DNA of 64,000 nt, from positions 213,943,678-214,007,677 of the forward strand of contig NC_134568.1 of NCBI RefSeq assembly GCF_050947875.1, given 5' to 3'. The notes beneath the pieces were generated by a model. That model was given only the letters and a program-made list of their open reading frames with translations. It searched no databases and was not told the origin of the DNA. The position numbers were made by a program, and so were the translations under genes. Below, piece after piece: positions 46,468 to 56,700 of the stretch (the first letter of the stretch is position 1; each line of letters opens with the position of its first letter). This DNA is from Dermacentor variabilis (taxonomy: Eukaryota > Arthropoda > Arachnida > Ixodida > Ixodidae).

Positions 46468-46694
46468 GTTTAGAAAATCTGCGCAAGTGCAGGTACTGAC
46501 CGCACTGTACGCACGGCGTGTATTTCGGGACAGGGTTCCGCGTTTTATATAGGTGCGCTTCCTGGCACTGCTAGAACGTAACTGTGATGTCTCGAAAAGG
46601 TTCTTGACGAAGGAATGAAAAAAAAAAATGCAAAGTATAGTGCACGTCATGTCAGCATCTGCATGATACTTTGGTTTTGAACTGTAAAAAATAA

Positions 46695-46925
46695 ATTATG
46701 GGGCTTTACGTGCCAAACCACTTTCCGATAATGAGGCACGCCGTAGTGGGGGACTCCAGAAATTCGTACCAGCTGAGGTTCTTAAACGTGCACCTAAATG
46801 TAAGTGCGCGGGTGTTTTCGCATTTCGCCTCCATCGAAATGCGGCCGCCTTGGCCAGGATTCGATCCCGCGACCACGTGCTTAACAGCCCAACACCATAG
46901 CCACTATAAGCAACCACGGCGGGTG
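46695..46925 (-). mobile_element. tRNA-derived SINE, reverse copy
   Basis: It shares ATTATGGGGCTTTACGTGCC, GAGGCACGCCGTAGTGGGGG, TTAAACGTGCACCTAAATG and the head ACCACGGCGGGT with the other copies. The B box on the minus strand lies at about 46858-46870. No clear target duplication. Confidence 0.93.
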
Positions 46926-47034
46926 TTACGGAAGTTTTAATGGGAATTATACTTACCTTAAAAATATGAGTCACATGATTGGAGATTTAGATTTTTTTTT
47001 CGTGGCCAGAGAGCAGTCTCTGACCGATCAACTT

Positions 47035-47035
47035 A

Positions 47036-47093
<58 letters not shown>
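47035..47093. repeat. (AAT)n microsatellite
   Basis: About 19 trinucleotide units. Confidence 0.97.
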
Positions 47094-47095
<2 letters not shown>

Positions 47096-47144
47096 GACAA
47101 CCTTACTTCTGAAGAAAAAAGTAAAAAAATGTCACTTGCGCGTC

Positions 47145-47294
47145 TGGGGCCGAATTCACGAAGCTTTCTGTTCGTAGGAGCTGCTTATCAGTGGCCCGCT
47201 GCCTTTTCTGTATACGTCCGATATCACAAGTTGAGCAGCCACTGTACCTAATAATCACCCTAGTGTACGAACTGCTTTGTGAGTAGGGCCCTGG
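47145..47294. mobile_element. Foldback element, family B, copy 3
   Basis: GGGGCCGAATTCACGAAGC on the left and, complemented, AGGGCCCTACTCACAAAGC on the right are inverted ends shared with the copies at 5852 and 6231. About 150 bp, non-coding. Confidence 0.6.
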
Positions 47295-48676
47295 ATCCTT
47301 AGCCGATTTGACTAGTTATGGATGAATTGCGCAAGTACATCCGTTAATTCAAGAGATTCGAGCTAAAATTATATGGCACAGTATCGTGCGCGCGTTGCCG
47401 ATGCAAGATTCAGGTTACAATTCAACTACTCGCACTCTTGGCTCTGCCCGCTCCTTTCCTTCTATAACCAAGATGACCTCCTCCCGCTAGTGCCACTGTC
47501 GAAGTTGCGTTCCAAAAGGTTGGGTGGTTCGAGGAACAGATACGGTGGCAAGGAAAGATATCACCATCCCTCTGACGCGTTATTCACGACCCTGTAGCCT
47601 GAGGTATTGCACCACCTTGGCGAGGTCAGAAGCGACGTGTGGAGAGGAGGCCCGCTACTGGGCATATCGTCTAATGAAGAAACTGTCCGACCGACGTCAT
47701 CAGCGACTGCTGTCAACCATGTTCGAGGCGCACGTAGTAACACGCGTGACGGCTGTGCACACCAGGCTGACTTAGGTCACGGTGCGAGCGAAGGGCGGCC
47801 GCAGCCATTCTTCGCGCGTCTGCGGTGCGCTGGCTCAGCCGAGACGTTTCGCCCGCGGGCTGCTGTGGCCCGCAGGGATGATCGCCGACCGCGCCGCTCT
47901 AGCGCACCCTGGTCGGCCGCATGCCTGTGTGTTGCGCATTCGTTGCCCGGCAGGCGACCCGTCTGACGCACCTCGCCGAGGGCCCCGCTGCGTTTCTTGG
48001 TCTCTTGGGAGCTCGTCCTTGCAGAGCACCACCCGACGTTGCCCCGAAGGCGGGGAAGCCATCTCTAAATAAGACGGTGTCCGGCCGTATCCGTCCGGTG
48101 TCCGTCCGTGATATATGTGGCGACATCTCGCGCATTGTCGTGCGAGGTGAGTAAGGAGCCAGAACAGGACCGCTTATGACCGTCTGCCGAGCCAGAATGC
48201 CGTGATTTATTTGATCATTGAAGGTTTTTAAGGAGACTGTCGATTGATTGATTGATTGATTGATTTCATAACGTCCCAATTCAAAGCAGGGATTGTTAGA
48301 TACGGGACCTTTTCCTGAGCCTCCTTCGAGTTCACCAGACCACATCGAATCGCCCCACAGCTAATTAAGGAGCGCAGAAGCACGTATACCACATTCCCGA
48401 GACGCGGCACGTGCAAACAAGTTGGCGGCCCCCACCTCGTACGCCGCATCTGGAGCTATTCACTGCTTGACTATTCCCGAAAGTGTAGCGAGAGCCTGGC
48501 ACTGTTCCAGGTAAAGTGGGTCCCGAAGCAAGACGGCTGTATTGCACCGTGAAACCCTGACAGCATCGCCCCCATCCGCCTATTGTGACGGCGCATTGCA
48601 CACCGGGAAGGCAATACCGCAGAGAGAAGTAAGCACTCGGACAATTGGGGACCAAGGAGCGACCCTCTCCGCCGGG
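47295..48676. other. Unassigned sequence
   Basis: GC-rich at 47760-48060 with overlapping frames. A (GATT)n run lies at 48242-48266. No domain or repeat copy recognised. Confidence 0.4.
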
Positions 48677-49013
48677 TGTGACACAATCGCACGGGCGCTT
48701 ACCATTGGCCGAAAATGACGACACCTGAGCGGGCTCGCCGATTGGCCGAAAATGGCGTCACCTGAGCGGGCTCGCCGATTGGCCGAACGTGACGTGACTT
48801 CGAGACACCGAAGGGCTTAAAAGCCAGAGACCGAGAGCAGCAAGAGAGCATTTCTTCATTCATCTCTTTCGAGCTTCTTGCCACGGGCCGCAGCGTCCGA
48901 GTTGCTGCCGACCCGCAATGACTTTATGACTGTTAATTTCTTGGTCATCTCACTGTAAAAAAGTGTAAATAAACCTCCAGTTTTTCATCTCAAAGTCCTC
49001 TTCAACTCTTACA
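48677..49013 (+). mobile_element. Probable solo LTR, about 337 bp
   Basis: It starts TGTGACACAATCGC and ends CAACTCTTACA (TGT...ACA). U3-like tandem repeats occupy 48704-48800. A TTAAAA box is at 48817-48822 and AATAAA at 48968-48973, about 40 bp from the end, which is a compact LTR layout. No matching target duplication could be seen, so the ends are approximate. The parent family is unknown. Confidence 0.45.
48704..48800 (+). repeat. 37-bp tandem repeat, about 2.6 copies
   Basis: ATTGGCCGAA starts at 48704, 48741 and 48778, each followed by a TGACG/TGGCGTCAC motif. The unit combines an inverted CCAAT-like box with a CRE-like box. Confidence 0.9.
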
Positions 49014-49015
49014 GG

Positions 49016-49100
49016 ATCATGAGAGACGCTGTGGTGGAGGGTTCCCTATTCATTACGCACCTGGTGTTCTTTAACGCTCACCGAAATCTGTACACGCGTT
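49016..49100 (-). mobile_element. SINE remnant
   Basis: ATCATGAGAGACGCTGTGG and CACCTGGTGTTCTTTAACG match the middle of the SINE family in reverse orientation. The head and tail are lost. Confidence 0.6.
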
Positions 49101-51536
49101 TTACCAGTGCCATTGTACCAGTGCATAATGTACCAGTGCATAATGCGTTTTCCCATAAATAGCTCTGGCTTAAAAATGATAGGATACGCAAAATATGACA
49201 ATTAGAAATTTAGAACACGAGCAGATAATACTTTCTTCTATTTTTTCGTAAATTATTTGATGCAAGCATTTCATATTAGAACAAGATCCGTGCATTTGGT
49301 CTATCGGCCATTTGAAGTGCCTTTTATAAGCCAGCTATGAAGTGCAACAAACTTTCACCGTTTTGTCATTTGCAAGATGCTTGATCCGTCAAGCGGACTT
49401 CCAAATAGTGTTGTGTGTTTGCAAGAAAGTTTTTTTTTTCTGCTACCTTTTTCTTGTCGGCCACCCTTTCTTTATTTCTTCCCCACATTGGGGAGCGAAA
49501 AGAACATTCGGTATTCTGTTCCATAGGCGAAGACCTTATCGTTCGAATATTCATATTCGATTTCATTTCGTTAGAAAAACATAAAAAAGAACAAAGAAAA
49601 AAAAAACGAAATACGAGTGTGGGAGTTTATTAAATCTACATTAGGCGATCTGCACCTCTTACCTAGGTGCGGTTTATCTGCACTTTTACAGACAGATTTG
49701 CTGATATCGATACGCACTTCTTGGCTCACACGTTTGGACACTGATGAAAGGGTTGAGCCATTAAGTAAATGACGTTTCTGCAATAAAAAAGAACAAGAAA
49801 GCGCCACTCTTCGTGTGGGAAGAGGATTAATTAGCGGGAAAATACTCCCAAGGCCAAATGCGGGTGCGGCGACGCCGCCTTGAAATTCCCGCACCAGCTC
49901 GCACCGCGGCGTCGTGGATTTTGACGGCGTATCTCGGGTCTCGTTCATTTCTTTCGTCGGTAAAGGTGAACGGCAGTGCACTCTGAAAGACTGAGCACGT
50001 TTCGAGAGCAATGGCGTCGCCACAGCGCGAGAAAACTTTTCGAATCCGTGACGTCACACTAATGCGTCGGCGTTGTGGAGTTTTGGCGCAAAAAAAAAAT
50101 GTAGAAATAAAAAAAAGGAAAATATAAGTTTGGTCTTTATTTCTTTGCGGGTAGTCAACCTGTTATCGCCAGTAAAATTAAAATGGAGTTTTCAAAAAAT
50201 GCATCGCTCTTCACAGTCCCTTCAAAGCAGCTAGGCGAGCTGAGGCAGCTCGCGGACCCAGCTGGCGGTGCTCGCTCCTACGTGCGAGGGCCCGGAGCAC
50301 TGCAGTCTCTGGCCCCGTGGCATCGTCGGCAGTGTACTACGTACGCGCCGCGCGTCCCTGCCGGTCATTTTCGTCATTCACTTTGCCACCAACGACTCCC
50401 GGCTGGATTCCTCTCCTCTGTGTATATACAGCGAAGAAACGTGCACAGCACGCGAATTCCGCCACCTCGCTCATCCATCCGGGGCGTGTGCTGGGCGGTG
50501 TATACGCTGGATAAAGGAAGTAACTGCGAAAACACTTTAAATAAAAAAAGTATAGAAGAACGAAGGTTCGCGACCGTCTTGCGAAACCTGTCGAGAGCAA
50601 GTTTCGCTGATGCTGGCCACGTTCGCTGATCGCGTGTCGAGGCGTAGGCATGGGCGAAAAAAGAACGCTCAAGGTGTCGAGCGCGCGTCGCCGTGCCTGG
50701 CGCAAACATTGGCGCGTTTAGACGCGTTGCAGCGTCGCACGCGGACCGTGCGCGCCTCCTAGCTCCTCGCCGTGAGACCATTGTTACCGATTTGTTTTCA
50801 GCTTGTTCCCGAGCGCCGAACGTATCCGACAAAAAAAAAAAAAAAGGGAAAGGAACGAACTGGCCGATAGGTGCTGACAGCCTGCTGAGGAGCCAGTACT
50901 CGGTAGGCACAACGTCGGGGCTGACACCCGCCCATGTTTAAACGTTTCACAACTGAGCGGAAAAGCGAAAGAAAAAAAAAATCGATTTTTCACTTGGTCG
51001 GTTCTGTGCAGCGCTGCTCAACGAAAACAGAGCTGCGATGGAGACGTGATAGCGCGACAGCATACGATATTCCACCTGTGCGCGAGATTTCCATCAGCCG
51101 TGGCTGAGGTGGAAAACCATGTAGAGGGGCCTTACTGTGCGGATGGCCATATGCTACTCTGATGGTGCGCGCCAGGCTGGCAGGGCACATAGTTTCAGGT
51201 GGCAGGGAAGGTGGTGGGCGTCCGGTGAGCAACAAGCAGCCAGCCAGGAGGAGATAAAGAAAAAAAGATCGTTGTCGTCACAGTATTTATACAGTATGAC
51301 GCCGCAATTCCACGTGGACGCAACAAATCGAGTAACGCGACCAGTTCAACTCATGCGCCCAGCGCAGCGGGACTTCCCTTCGTGAAGTAGGAGGCGAGTA
51401 CCATCACGGAAAGTGGAGGTAGCAGTCACGTGGCACCACACGCCATGGACACGCGCAGCCCACACTTTGTGCTGAGCGCTCGACGGAATTTAGAAGTTGT
51501 GGAGAGGAACACGATTCTGACTGCTTGCGGTTTGTG
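49101..51536. other. Unassigned sequence
   Basis: Several T-rich or A-rich tracts, a GC-rich part at 50220-50780, and overlapping frames of up to 178 codons on both strands without a domain. Confidence 0.4.
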
Positions 51537-51767
51537 GACCCGCCGTGGTTGCTTAGTGGTTTTGGCGTTGCTGCTGAGCGCGAGGTCGAGCGATTAAATC
51601 CAGGCTGCGGCGGCAAAATTTCGATGGGGGCAGATGCAAAAAAAGTCCGTGCGTAGGGTGCACGTTAAAGAACACCTGGTGGTCAAAATTAATCAGGAGT
51701 AACCCACTATGGCGTGCCTCATAATCAGATCGTGGTTCTGGCACGTAAAAACCTCAATCTAAAAAAA
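51537..51767 (+). mobile_element. tRNA-derived SINE
   Basis: Head ACCCGCCGTGGTTGCTTAG with A-box-like sequence; the B-box region (GGTCGAGCGATTAAATCC) is degraded. The body shares GGTGCACGTTAAAGAACACC and GCGTGCCTCATAATCAG, and the tail ends in a run of A. It is older than the copy at 59889. Confidence 0.92.
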
Positions 51768-52660
51768 GGATTTGGTGGCACCGGTCATTGTTCGGCCTTC
51801 AACCACTACTCTTCGAATGTTATCCTTTACTTATTTTTGTTTCCATTTGGTGTATTTGAACCGTGTATTCGGTATTGAAGCTGGTCGCATAGAATGACTA
51901 TGTTAACAACTATTTGTCGCGCTCGAGAAATTAAGGCTGCAGTTACAGAGCCGAGAGCAACGTAATGAAACAGAAAAAGCGAGGCACATCGTTTGCGTAC
52001 TGTGGGTGCATCTGCTGTATATTGTTTGGCTGTTAAGACAGCTCACGGTGCAACACGTCAGCCTAGAACTTTCCTAACGGAGCATATATACGATATACAA
52101 TGAAAAAAAAAACATAACAGAAGAAAGAGGAAGGAAAGGGAAAAAGAAACGAGTTCTAAAAGAAACCGCGTTGCATCGCTACTTAGAAGCCAGGGACATT
52201 TCGGGTTGGACGGAGACGCCGCGCGATGGCGCCACTGCCTCTGCGCACTCCTATGCCGAGAGCCTACAGGGCTTCCTTCAGCTTTTCTTTTTTTATATTC
52301 CTTCTCTTTTTAAATTTTGTTGCGCTGTGAAAGCGAGTGATGGGGGTGTGGTTGGGAGGGTGTATGGCGCCAAGTAATTACGTCTAAAGATCCAAGTACC
52401 GGAAGTGAAGGTGGTTATGAAATCTGGGAGTGACAATTAGAGACGATTACAAGCGAGAAGAATAAGGGAAACCGGGAGGCCTGATCCTTTATTCCACCCA
52501 CAGATACAACCATTCAAATCCGACAGACAGCGATGCCCAAGGAAACGTATATATATACGTCGTAAAAAATGAAGTTCCTTATTATTGAATTTTATAATTG
52601 AATATAAATGAAATGAAGGGCAACTATTAGAGAGAGAAAATACAACTCCGCTGCCACTAG
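51768..52660. other. Unassigned sequence up to the retrotransposon
   Basis: No gene recognised. ACGTATATATATACGT near 52545 is a short palindrome. Confidence 0.45.
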
Positions 52661-53150
52661 GAGCTGTTGCGTTTCGCCTGCGACACGTGGTTTTGCCGGC
52701 GCGACGACGGCGGGGCGGCGGACATTTTGGCCCGATCGTCGTCACCGCAACACTCATCGCCAGGTGTTTCCAGGCGCGTCTGCGGCGATGCGACCGCCTA
52801 GGGATTTCGTTCCAGTCATTGTGCCCGAAACAGGCGAGGCCAAAGCAGGGATCTCCTTCCAGTTATTGGGCCCGAAACAGGCGATGCCAAAGCAGGGATC
52901 TCGTTCCAGTCATTGTGCCCGAAACAGGCGATGCCAAAGCAGGGACCATCTTCTCGTTACAGTCATTGTGTCCGACCGGCAGCGCCACGACAGTGTGCTG
53001 CGCAGCGCCACGACCAGGTGCTACGAGATCGTGCGCAGCGCCACGACATGGTGCTACGGCATCGCTACGACAGTGTGCGTCACCATTAGCCCATTGTACA
53101 TTCACGTGCTCGTCTTTTGAGGGGTTCCTTCTTGCCCTCAACTGCGAGAG

Positions 53151-53157
53151 TATAAAA
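53151..53157 (+). promoter_or_regulatory. TATA box of the 5' LTR
   Basis: GAGTATAAAAACAGCTGCC is identical in the 3' LTR and in the solo LTR 30 kb away, while the flanking U3 repeats differ. It is the likely RNA polymerase II promoter for the genomic transcript. Confidence 0.75.
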
Positions 53158-53266
53158 ACAGCTGCCCCCGGACGCCAGAGGAGGGCTCCGATTTCTTCTG
53201 CTGAATGAAGTGCTCTCCCGTCTCTCTACTTCGGTCAACCTGACCGCCAACTCTTTGCGATGTTAA

Positions 53267-53272
53267 AATAAA
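53267..53272 (+). promoter_or_regulatory. Polyadenylation signal in the LTR
   Basis: AATAAA lies about 116 bp after the TATA box. It is also in the 3' LTR (59356-59361), where it would end the transcript. Confidence 0.65.
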
Positions 53273-53446
53273 CAAGTTGTTTCGTTGTTACCAGTCGACT
53301 CATGCTTTGCCGGGACCTTCGGATGCTTCCAGTTGTACCCCAGGCCGCCAGGCCAACGCTACCCTTGGGGCTTGCGACCCAGGTACAACCACGGGCGTCA
53401 GCGCCGAGTTCCCATCCGATCGCTCCAGTGTCGCGATCCAAATATC

Positions 53447-53465
53447 TGGTTGGCAGCGGTGAGAT
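53447..53465 (+). promoter_or_regulatory. Candidate primer-binding site
   Basis: TGGTTGGCAGCGGTGAGAT begins 2 bp after the 5' LTR with the obligatory TGG. From memory it resembles the complement of the 3' end of animal leucine tRNAs (ending CCCACCGCTGCCA plus CCA), with one extra T and one mismatch. A different tRNA cannot be excluded without a search. Confidence 0.6.
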
Positions 53466-53799
53466 CGCCTACGACTTCAAACAACGGTCTGCCAGCGGCG
53501 AGATCGCGACAACGGAGGCCAGCAGCAAAGAGATGCAGTTGACGGTATGCTGAGCAGCTCAACGACGATCCGGGAGCAGTGCAACGAGCCCTGTGTGACG
53601 ACTGGTTGCCTGCAGCGGAACGACTGCGCGGAATTCCTGCCTGCGAGGTTTGGTGAGTGCGGGACTTTCTTCTACTGAGCTTTGCCAGGCTTTTTGTTAG
53701 TGTCAGAAACAGAGCTGGTAATTGTGGTTGTCGTTGCTGCCGGGTTAGTTTGCGGCAAGACAATAGTAAGCAGTAGAGAAAGCAGCATTCAGAGCAGCC

Positions 53800-56700
53800 A
53801 TGGATTTGAAGTCGTTGCGCAAACCGAAATTGTTGGAGCTTGCAAGAGAGTTGGGTCTGGATGTCTCAGACAAACTAAGAAAACCGGAACTGATAACGGC
53901 TATTCTTGAGTTAGAGGCTGAGGATGACGAGCTGTCGGAATGCCTTGAGACTATTGAGGAGAGGTCAAAAAGACAGGAGCGCGAACTTAAAGAGCAGAAA
54001 GAAAAAGAAGAGCGCGAACACGCTTTGGAAATGAAGCGTCTCGAGGTAGAGATGGAACGCGCTCGTAATGGAAGTCAGGCACACGGTGCAGGAGAACGCG
54101 TATTGTTCAAAATGACTGACCTGATGCGGCCGTTTAAGCTTGGAGAGGACATTGGTTTGTTCCTGGTTAACTTTGAGCGAACGTGCGAGAAGCAGGGGTT
54201 CTCTCGGGAAACGTGGCCACAGCGCTTGCTCACTTTGTTACCCGGCGAGGCGGCCGACGTAGTCGCTCGCTTGGATAGAGAGGAAGCAGAGGATTTCGAC
54301 AAAGTAAAATCGAGTCTGCTAAAAAAGTACCGGCTGTCTGCGGAAGCGTTCCGTCGGAAGTTTCGGGAAAATGAGAAAGGCAAAAGTGAGTCATATACAG
54401 AGTTTGCGTATAGGCTTATGTCGAACATGCAGGAGTGGCTCAAAGAAGAGAAAGCGTTTGGTGACCACGATAAAGTTCTGCAGTGTTTCGGGCTAGAACA
54501 GTTTTATAGTCGGTTACCGGAGAACGTGCGATACTGGGTCTTGGATAGGCCAGACGTGAGTACGGTGGCTAGAGCCGCTGAGCTAGCCGAGGAGTTTGTG
54601 ACGCGTCGAGCTCGCGGAGCTAAGGACGGTCAAAAGGGTGAATTTGGCTCGAAGTTTGAGAGGCCGAAGTTCACACCCATGAGAGCAAAGGGGGACACGC
54701 GTAGTACGGATGCGAGCGAAAGCAGTCCGACCAAACGTAAAGAGACGGCGGCAGCCAAACGCAGAAAGCGGTTCGAGATGAGGCGAGCGCGCTTGTGTTA
54801 TACGTGCCAGAAGCCGGGTCACTTTTCGGCGCAGTGTCCGGAAACAACACCAAAAGTTGTGTTTTTTTCAATAGGCAGCACGGACGAGAACATGAAGCTT
54901 CTCGAGCCTTACATGCGAGACCTCCTCGTGAACGGGAAAGAGTGCCGAGTGCTTCGCGATTCCGCAGCTACGATGGATGTAGTTCACCCGTCTTACGTAG
55001 AACCCCATATGTTCACGGGCGAGTGCGCGTGGATCAAGCAAGCCGTGGAAGCTCATAGCGTGTGTCTGCCGGTAGCAAAAGTGCTTATTGAAGGACCTTT
55101 CGGAGCGCTTGAGACGGAGGCGGCAGTGTCATCTATGCTGCCACCCCAGTACCCGTACCTATTTTCAAACAGGTCCGATCACCTCCTGCGCGAGAAGGGG
55201 CTTTTGTTTGGTGAAGCTAGTGTTCAGGCCTTAACCAGATCGAAGGTTCGGGAGCTCGCTGCAAAGGCGGTAGTTGCGGGGCCGACGTTATCAAACAACG
55301 AAAAAGGGTCAGAGGCGCAGCAAGCTGATATTCAGAGCACGCCCGAACAGAATAGAATTGAGTCTGTAGCGTTGAAGGCGCCAGATACGGGAGAGGAAAA
55401 TCCCGACGCGGGAAAGTTAGAAGAGCTATCTACTGATTTGCTCATCGCGCCTACGTCAGACGGACTTGATAGGTTGCTAAAAGTCAGCCGGACGGCTTTG
55501 ATAGCCGAGCAAAAAAAGGATGGCAGCCTGGAAAACGTGCGCTGCAATGTCAAAGAAGGTATCGCCAGGAAAACTGCGCGTTTTGTGGAAAGAGGTGGAG
55601 TCCTGTACCGGAAGTATCTAGACCGCCGAGGAGTGGAGTTCGATCAGCTGGTCGTGCCTCAATGCTATCGTCAGGATCTGTTGCGCTTGTCACATGGGGG
55701 TTCGTGGTCCGGACACCTAGGAGTTAAGAAAACTAAGGACCGTCTCTTGCAAGAGTACTATTGGCCAGGGTGTTTTCGGGACGCAGACCATTTCTTGAGG
55801 ACATGTGACACTTGTCAGCGGGTGGGCAAACCAGGGGACAAATCGAGGGCGCCGTTGAAATTGGTACCTATCATTACGGAGCCTTTTAGACGGCTCGTTA
55901 TTGATACAGTGGGACCTCTGCCGGTAACAGCCACGGGGTACAGACACATTTTGACTGTGATCTGCCCAGCGACAAAGTTCCCTGAAGCAGTGCCGCTTAA
56001 AGAACTCAGCTCAGTTGAGATAGTTAATGCACTACTGTCCATATTTGCGCGAGTTGGTTTTCCTGCAGAAATTCAATCAGATCAGGGCACAGTGTTTACT
56101 AGCGCTTTGACGACAACTTTTCTCGAAAGGTGTGGGGTAAAGCTGCTACACAGCTCAGTGTACCACCCACAGTCGAATTCCGTTGAGAAGCTCCACTCCG
56201 TCATGAAGCGCGTGTGGAGAGCCTTGTGTTTTGAACATCGAACTGACTGGGAGCTGTGTCTGCCTGGGGTGATGTTTCCTTTAAGGACCGCGCCGCATGC
56301 GGCTACGGGGTTTTCGCCAGCTGAACTGGTGTACGGTCGCTCGCTTCGATCTCCGCTTCGCATGCTTCGAGAATCATGGGAAGGTAGGGGCGACGACCCA
56401 GTCGTGGTGGAGTACGTACTTAAGCTCCTCGAACGCTTAAGAAGGGCACAGGAGTTGTCAGGTGAAGCAATGGCAAAGGCCCAGCAGAGGGCCAAGGTCT
56501 ATTATGATCGGACAGCCAGGGCCCGTCGTTTTGAGGTTGGCGATGAGGTCATGATATTGCGCACATCGCTAAACAACAAACTAGACGTGCAGTGGGAGGG
56601 CCCAGCGCGAATTGTTCAGAAACTGTCGGACGTTAACTACGTGGTAAGTCTGCCAGGAAAGCGGAAAGCACAGCAAGTTTACCACTGTAATCTGCTCAAA

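Larger units (their letters stand above)
52665..53444 (+). repeat. 5' LTR (780 bp)
   Basis: It starts TGTTGCG. Aligned to the 3' LTR and the solo LTR its end falls at CCAAATA, so the usual ACA terminus has become ATA. It contains three 47-bp U3 units (from about 52811, spacing fixed by CCCGAAACAG at 52824, 52871 and 52918), a run of 23-bp units with two copies (52980, 53003), TATAAAA at 53151 and AATAAA at 53267. Confidence 0.93.
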
